Shown one piece after another: positions 4,001 to 5,179 of a DNA stretch of 5,179 bases; the first letter of the stretch is position 1, and each line of letters begins with the position of its first letter. The notes beneath the pieces are model-generated. The model saw only the letters and a list, made by a program, of their open reading frames with translations, ran no database searches and was not told the origin of the DNA. A program made the position numbers and the translations under genes. The stretch covers positions 1 to 5,179 of the forward strand of contig JAAUPO010000225.1 of assembly GCA_012033095.1 (NCBI GenBank), given 5' to 3'. Source of the stretch: Synechococcaceae cyanobacterium RL_1_2 (GTDB lineage Bacteria; Cyanobacteriota; Cyanobacteriia; Cyanobacteriales; JAAUPO01).

Positions 4001-5179
4001 TAAATAATGCACTATCCGCACCGCCACTAATGGTATAGCTCAGGGCAGCGCTTTCTGGATCGATCGCGGTAACTTGACCAACCGCAGTGCTATTTTCTGC
4101 GATCGAGAAGGTAGCGGCACTAGTAATATTAGGAGCTTCATTGACATCATTCACCGTGACGGTAATGTCTTGGGTGGTGGTGTTAACGCCATCACTCGCT
4201 TCTACCTGCACAATATAGGTATTACTACCAGCATTAGAACCAGGAACGTCAAAATCGGGGGCAGTAATAAAGGCCAAGTTGCCACTACTATCAAGGGTAA
4301 ATAGGGCTGCATCATTGCCACCACTGATCCGGTAGGTTAAAAGATCGTTTTCGGGGGCATCATTAGCCAAGACTTGGAGAACAGCCGTCGTATTTTCATC
4401 GATCGCGACAGCATTACTACTAGTAAAAGTGGGGGCAATATCATTAACGTTATTAACCGTTATGGTGACATTGGTGGGAGTGCCCGTATTAACCCCATCG
4501 CTGGTTTGAATTTGTACGGTATAAACGTCTGTGCCAGCTTGGGAGTTTTGATTATCAAAGTCGGGGGGGGTTTGGAAAGAGAGGTTCCCGGCACCATCTA
4601 TACTAAATAGGGCATCGTCGGGGCCATTGCTGGTAATGCTATAGGTCGTAGTCCCACCATCAGGATCAGTGGAAGTTAATTGACCAACCGCCGCAATATT
4701 TTCATCGATCGTGAAACTTAAACTGGTTAAAGTGGGGGCAGTATCATTGACATCGGTAACCGCGATCGTAAAAGTCTTTTCAAAGAAAGCGTTGGTATTA
4801 TCGGTAGTTCTAACCCGCACACTGTAGCTCGATTTGGTTTCAAAGTCCGCAGAGGCAAGGATGACTAATTGATCCCCATTAATGGCAAAAGCAGCATTAT
4901 CCATAGCTCCGGCACCAGCCACTAAGCTATAGGTGAAAACAGTACTATCGGGGTCGGTGGAGGTTAATTGACCGATCGCGAGGTTGGCCCCACCATTTTC
5001 AATTACTGTGGTGGCACTGAGGGCAATGTCCGTAGGGGGTTGGGCGATCGTGATATTGACCGTACCTTGGGCTGTACTGTTAGCGTTAGGCCCAATTTGA
5101 GCCCCAAAGGGTGACACATCGTAGGTAAAAGAATCCGAAGCTGTTCCAGGCGTAACATTCGTTGGATTGTAGATAAAAG
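1032..5179 (-). CDS. Large cadherin-like-repeat surface protein with C-terminal DUF4114, N-terminus outside window
   Basis: At least 1381 codons are visible, ending at TAA (1032-1034). The frame is open to the window edge. Twenty codons precede the GTG at 5117 and complete a domain end (NPTNV...DSFTYDV), and no ribosome site precedes that GTG, so the true start lies outside. Counting that valine as residue 1: VCBS/Ig-like remnant to 26; nine cadherin-like repeats, 27-927; a VCBS/cadherin-like domain, 928-1044; an Ig-like domain, 1045-1153; and a DUF4114 region to 1361. Repeats carry cadherin calcium motifs (xEN, xxDPE, DxNExP). Cysteines are absent and Asp, Thr, Ser, Asn and Gly dominate, typical of extracellular repeat proteins. 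The likely role is a calcium-rigidified adhesin or matrix protein, by domain analogy only. No signal peptide, RTX nonapeptides, PEP-CTERM or LPXTG anchor is visible, and the exporter is unknown. It ends at a strong terminator, so it is the last gene of its transcript. Confidence 0.93.
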   Translation of the reverse strand, partial: FIYNPTNVTPGTASDSFTYDVSPFGAQIGPNANSTAQGTVNITIAQPPTDIALSATTVIENGGANLAIGQLTSTDPDSTVFTYSLVAGAGAMDNAAFAINGDQLVILASADFETKSSYSVRVRTTDNTNAFFEKTFTIAVTDVNDTAPTLTSLSFTIDENIAAVGQLTSTDPDGGTTTYSITSNGPDDALFSIDGAGNLSFQTPPDFDNQNSQAGTDVYTVQIQTSDGVNTGTPTNVTITVNNVNDIAPTFTSSNAVAIDENTTAVLQVLANDAPENDLLTYRISGGNDAALFTLDSSGNLAFITAPDFDVPGSNAGSNTYIVQVEASDGVNTTTQDITVTVNDVNEAPNITSAATFSIAENSTAVGQVTAIDPESAALSYTISGGADSALFTIDGSGNLSFTNAPDFDIPGSSAGSNVYEVQVQVTDGINLVTQAIAVTVTNVDEAPLFSSSATFAIDENSTAVGQVTAIDPEGAPITYTIIGGDDGGKFTIDPNTGALAFLAAPDFETATDADTNNVYLVQVQASDGGQTTLQSISVTVNDLAGNEPPIITSNNAFSIAENTTTVGQITAVDPESGTLTFGITGSGADDGLFTIDGAGNLVFSSARDFETPSSAASSNNYVVQVSITDNGNNTVTQDITVTVTDVNEPPVINSGNTFSIAENATAVGQVLATDPESTPLSYSISGGADSGLFTIDGSGNLSFTNAPDFEVPGSSAGSNVYGVQVQVTDGINPVTQDITVTVNDVNEAPIITSAATFSIAENSTAVGQVTAIDPESTPLSYSISGGADSGLFTIDGSGNLSFANAPDFDIPGSSAGSNVYEVQVQVTDGINPATQAIAVTVTNVDEAPLFSSSNTFAIDENSTAVGQVIAIDPEGATLTYAIDGTGADDSLFTIDSAGNLAFNTAPDFETPSSSGSSNDYLVKVTVGDGSNFVTQDITVTVNNANDVPTIQDFTVSGLEDQPITFGIGDFTDSNKGNFQDQDSDQLASVKVVTLPGSGALTFNNSTVTTGDVIAQSNLSQFVYTPNANVNGTAIDSFQILVIDDQNGESAPKIVTIDLEGINDAPTFALASNAVADTAGTKNKVLPNFAINISAGPNETSQTTAFDVAVGSDANGILDGIPTLGSDGSLNYSLTDKLGTATIRLSLQDNGGTANGGVDTSSVIEFTIESQSSNVPGVSNSIIPNITGENEIISSGLVFEVIQDGNLALASAAIANATSAVFDNLVGLYRVVDVNGGIDTNNDGIADVTPDDLTNYARAALTTARVTNFNLRAGGIFTTAVRKESGNVLLLNGQLYAPFVIANGGNSTVENFVEAEDAELDGVFNNAVTDNSRVAYFSYIAANPDGVAHIRSNGAGIFGFEDLPGGGDNDFNDAVFSIDLV
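1035..1658 (-). other. C-terminal region with DUF4114 domain and calcium loop
   Basis: Residues 1154-1361. A linker leads to a VGLYRVVDVNGG segment, followed by DTNNDGIAD (1219-1227, bases 1437-1463), a DxNxDGxxD calcium-binding loop of the dockerin/thrombospondin-3 kind. The last 90 or so residues match DUF4114. They include AYFSYIAANPDGVAHIR and the signature FEDLPGGGDNDFNDAVF (1340-1356, bases 1050-1100), ending five residues later. The acidic Gly-Asp signature probably binds calcium. DUF4114 has no assigned biochemical function that I know of. It commonly sits at the C-terminus of secreted bacterial proteins. Confidence 0.85.
1534..1541. repeat. HIP1 octamer GCGATCGC inside the coding sequence
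   Basis: Exact cyanobacterial HIP1 palindrome within the C-terminal region of the adhesin gene (codons for A-I-A-N). Many near-HIP1 sites (GCGATCGA, CGATCGCG) occur elsewhere in the gene. Confidence 0.85.
1659..1985 (-). other. Ig-like domain of the 'ISAGPNE / DNGGTANGGVDTS' type
   Basis: Residues 1045-1153 carry ISAGPNETSQTTAFDV early, GSLNYSLTDKLGTATIRLSL in the middle and DNGGTANGGVDTSSVIEFTI at the end. This beta-sandwich pattern recurs in secreted bacterial proteins next to cadherin-like domains. It probably acts as a spacer between the array and the C-terminal domain. Confidence 0.65.
1986..2336 (-). other. VCBS/cadherin-like domain after the repeat array
   Basis: Residues 928-1044 depart from the cadherin-like consensus. 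They begin VPTIQDFTVSGLEDQPITF, contain a DxDxDxL-like acidic segment (QDQDSDQLASVKV), then GALTFNN, VYTPNANVNGTAIDSF, VIDDQNGES and the GINDAP linker. This 'LEDQP ... Y.PN.N.NG.DSF ... GIND' pattern is characteristic of VCBS and related bacterial Ig-like domains in large surface or RTX proteins. The family name is by pattern memory and was not tested against profiles. Confidence 0.7.
2544..2972 (-). repeat. Recently duplicated block, copy 2 (R7 end to R9 start)
   Basis: This block of about 429 bp matches 3747-4175 at a constant offset of 1203 bp (401 codons, four repeats). Within it R8 and R4 differ at about 8 of 99 residues by hand count. Positions 2689-2759 are identical to 3892-3962 over 71 bases, synonymous sites included. 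This points to recent duplication or gene conversion rather than protein-level constraint alone. Confidence 0.85.
3747..4175 (-). repeat. Recently duplicated block, copy 1 (R3 end to R5 start)
   Basis: Partner of 2544-2972. The protein order TQDITVTVNDVNEAP, full repeat, TNVDEAPLFSSS, DENSTAVGQV appears in both blocks, so the unit crosses repeat borders instead of being a single repeat. Recombination between the two blocks would add or remove exactly 401 codons without breaking the frame. Confidence 0.85.
4563..4570. repeat. Homopolymer G8 (C8 on the coding strand)
   Basis: Eight C residues in the coding strand span the ACC CCC CCC codons for T-P-P before the DFD motif of repeat R2 (residues 183-185). 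The aligned site in most other repeats encodes N/T-A-P with no long C-run. Tracts of this length can slip during replication and shift the frame. Confidence 0.8.
5040..5179 (-). other. C-terminal end of a truncated VCBS/Ig-like domain
   Basis: The first visible residues read FIYNPTNVTPGTASDSFTYD and continue through V at the GTG codon to GTVNITI. The Y-x-P ... G-x-x-x-x-DSFTY-x-V ... VxITI pattern is the end of the VCBS/cadherin-like Ig fold, and the domain at 1986-2336 ends the same way (VYTPNANVNG...DSFQILV). The start of the domain lies beyond the window, which shows the gene continues upstream. Confidence 0.75.

Larger units (their letters stand above)
2337..5039 (-). repeat. Array of nine cadherin-like repeats in the coding sequence
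   Basis: Nine units of 99-102 codons, in protein order: R1 4743-5039, R2 4440-4742, R3 4137-4439, R4 3840-4136, R5 3534-3839, R6 3231-3533, R7 2934-3230, R8 2637-2933, R9 2337-2636. Each runs from an (A/P)P start through (I/A)xEN, a (T/A)xDPE-like motif, LFTIDGxGNLxF, DFE/DFD and a VQVxxxDG strand to a D-V-N-E/D linker. These positions match the Ca2+ ligands of cadherin repeats. R2-R9 carry an extra Ser/Gly/Asn-rich loop after DFD/DFE (for example IPGSSAGSN) that R1 lacks. R3 has an atypical ANDAPEND site, and R5 ends in an insert-bearing linker, DLAGNE. Confidence 0.92.

Noticed and set aside
2411..4027. Minus-strand frames at 2411-2824, 3269-3670 and 3677-4027 in another phase
   Set aside because: They are out-of-frame readings of the same repeats, Leu/Pro/Met-rich with no domain, and need no frameshift explanation because the main frame is intact.
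2871..4610. Several plus-strand frames of 76-136 codons (for example 2871-3101, 3777-4007, 4074-4304) that resemble each other
   Set aside because: Their similarity and regular spacing come from the cadherin-like repeats on the other strand. They are shadows of the array, not a small gene family.
2337..5039. The regularly spaced repeats as a CRISPR array
   Set aside because: The period is about 300 bp, the repeats are coding and diverged, and there are no short unique spacers.

Overview
The window looks like a piece of a cyanobacterial chromosome. Evidence for this is the HIP1 palindrome GCGATCGC (602-609 and 1534-1541), many one-base-off relatives of it elsewhere, a tRNA gene without an encoded CCA end, and a large cadherin-like/DUF4114 surface protein of a kind common in cyanobacteria. 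The genus cannot be fixed from this sequence. A unicellular or colonial lineage is only a guess.

Layout. Positions 1-319 are AT-rich and non-coding. They hold one copy of a diverged intergenic repeat and a run of period-7 units. Positions 320-406 are a complete tRNA-Ser(CGA) on the plus strand. Positions 407-933 are non-coding and hold the second copy of the same intergenic repeat, a HIP1 site, a perfect 10-bp tandem duplication and a nested inverted repeat. Positions 934-978 form a strong intrinsic terminator for minus-strand transcription. From 1032 to the right edge, about 80 percent of the window, there is one uninterrupted minus-strand reading frame. It converges on the tRNA.

That frame encodes at least 1381 residues of a repetitive, probably secreted or cell-surface protein, and its N-terminus lies outside the window. 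The frame stays open to the last base, so the GTG at 5117 is an internal valine and not the start. In protein order it shows the end of a VCBS/Ig-like domain, nine cadherin-like repeats of about 100 residues, a second VCBS/cadherin-like domain, an Ig-like domain of the 'ISAGPNE...DNGGTANGGVDTS' kind, a DxNxDGxxD calcium loop, and a C-terminal DUF4114 domain with the signature FEDLPGGGDNDFNDAVF. The most likely role, inferred from domains only, is a calcium-stiffened adhesin or extracellular-matrix protein.

The most interesting features are the recent in-frame repeat duplication (401-codon offset, 71 bp of exact identity), a C8 tract in the coding strand that could slip, and the paired intergenic repeats on either side of the tRNA. 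I found no new enzymatic, defence or RNA-guided system.
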